64,000 nucleotides of DNA. Origin: Fimenecus sp045594885 (lineage in GTDB: Bacteria > Bacillota > Clostridia > Oscillospirales > Acutalibacteraceae). Made by a program: the position numbers and the translations under genes. Where the stretch lies: the NCBI GenBank assembly GCA_045594885.1, contig JAZNZJ010000033.1, positions 1 to 64,000 on the forward strand. The letters run 5' to 3'. The notes beneath the pieces were generated by a model. It made no database searches and was not told the DNA's origin. It saw only the letters and a program-made list of their open reading frames with translations. Positions 63,982 to 64,000 of this stretch are shown piece by piece. Every line of letters starts with the position of its first letter. Within the stretch, counting starts at the first letter, position 1.

Positions 63982-64000
63982 ATGAGATTACGCATTGATA
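63982..64000 (+). CDS. Possible start of a further gene at the right edge
   Basis: GTGAGG lies 4-5 bases before an ATG (63982) that opens MRLRID before the window ends. Divergent from the pentapeptide gene. Too short to identify. Confidence 0.25.

Noticed and set aside
1..64000. CRISPR array or insertion sequence
   Set aside because: No regularly spaced repeats and no transposase frame were found on either strand.

Overview
The window is AT-rich DNA from a Gram-positive gut or rumen clostridium, most likely of the Ruminococcus/Oscillospiraceae kind. The signs are strong AGGAGG-type ribosome binding sites, a SCIFF ranthipeptide locus (scfA-scfB), a SpoVG-type gene, clostridial conjugation genes and a dockerin-bearing secreted protein. 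Species cannot be named from sequence alone.

Layout. (1) 1-5275 looks like ordinary chromosome: the start of nadB, a small membrane protein, scfA-scfB, an Orn/Lys/Arg decarboxylase-family gene and an unknown gene. (2) At 5277-5321 lies only the 3' part of a tRNA-Arg(ACG) gene, cut off at the anticodon loop. This is the signature of a site-specific junction, and everything to its right reads as one large integrative conjugative element (ICE) that runs past the right edge. (3) 5749-21428 is left-hand cargo: a DUF2806 + HD/GHKL-ATPase pair, a three-gene Detocs-type defensive two-component system (dtcA-dtcB-dtcC), and a five-gene operon combining a methyltransferase-radical SAM fusion, a 2-hydroxyacid dehydrogenase, a 2TM coiled-coil protein, a second radical SAM enzyme and a TrmFO paralogue. 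(4) 21610-47257 is the conjugation backbone: DUF4314, YubB/LPD28, DUF3789, D12 adenine methylase, AbrB, YodL/DUF3846, SpoVG, an NlpC/P60-SpaA surface protein, VirB2/VirB6/VirB3-like proteins, VirB4, an NlpC/P60 lysozyme-like protein, oriT, a MobC-like protein, a MobP-type relaxase, a TOPRIM protein and VirD4. A HipA-like kinase (35.1 kb) and a possible HEPN + 2TM pair (43-44 kb) are inserted in it. (5) 47346-53566 is a minus-strand operon headed by a giant secreted DUF1906/CARDB/dockerin protein. (6) A tyrosine recombinase (53.9 kb) is followed by a second defence-like block: SIR2-NTPase (Avs5-like), class III aminotransferase, 4TM protein, Cap15-like 2TM-beta protein, fold-type I PLP enzyme and a pentapeptide-repeat membrane protein.

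Two regulatory signatures tie the cargo together. TGTCACA-N16-CGAT, with an exact 16-nt spacer, occurs five times (5655, 15121, 15174, 44185, 53701). Each copy lies upstream of and pointing into a different cargo operon, like an alternative (ECF-type) sigma promoter or an activator box plus -10. A different palindrome, CTTACAATAA-N7-TTATTGTAAG, occurs three times (54891, 59639, 60494) in front of the right-hand block and links the SIR2-NTPase with the PLP-enzyme/membrane-protein genes. I regard the radical SAM/TrmFO operon, the PLP/2TM-beta block and the five-promoter cargo regulon as the strongest candidates for something undescribed. Detocs, Avs5-like and SCIFF are known families. All functions are inferred by reading motifs; no database search was possible.
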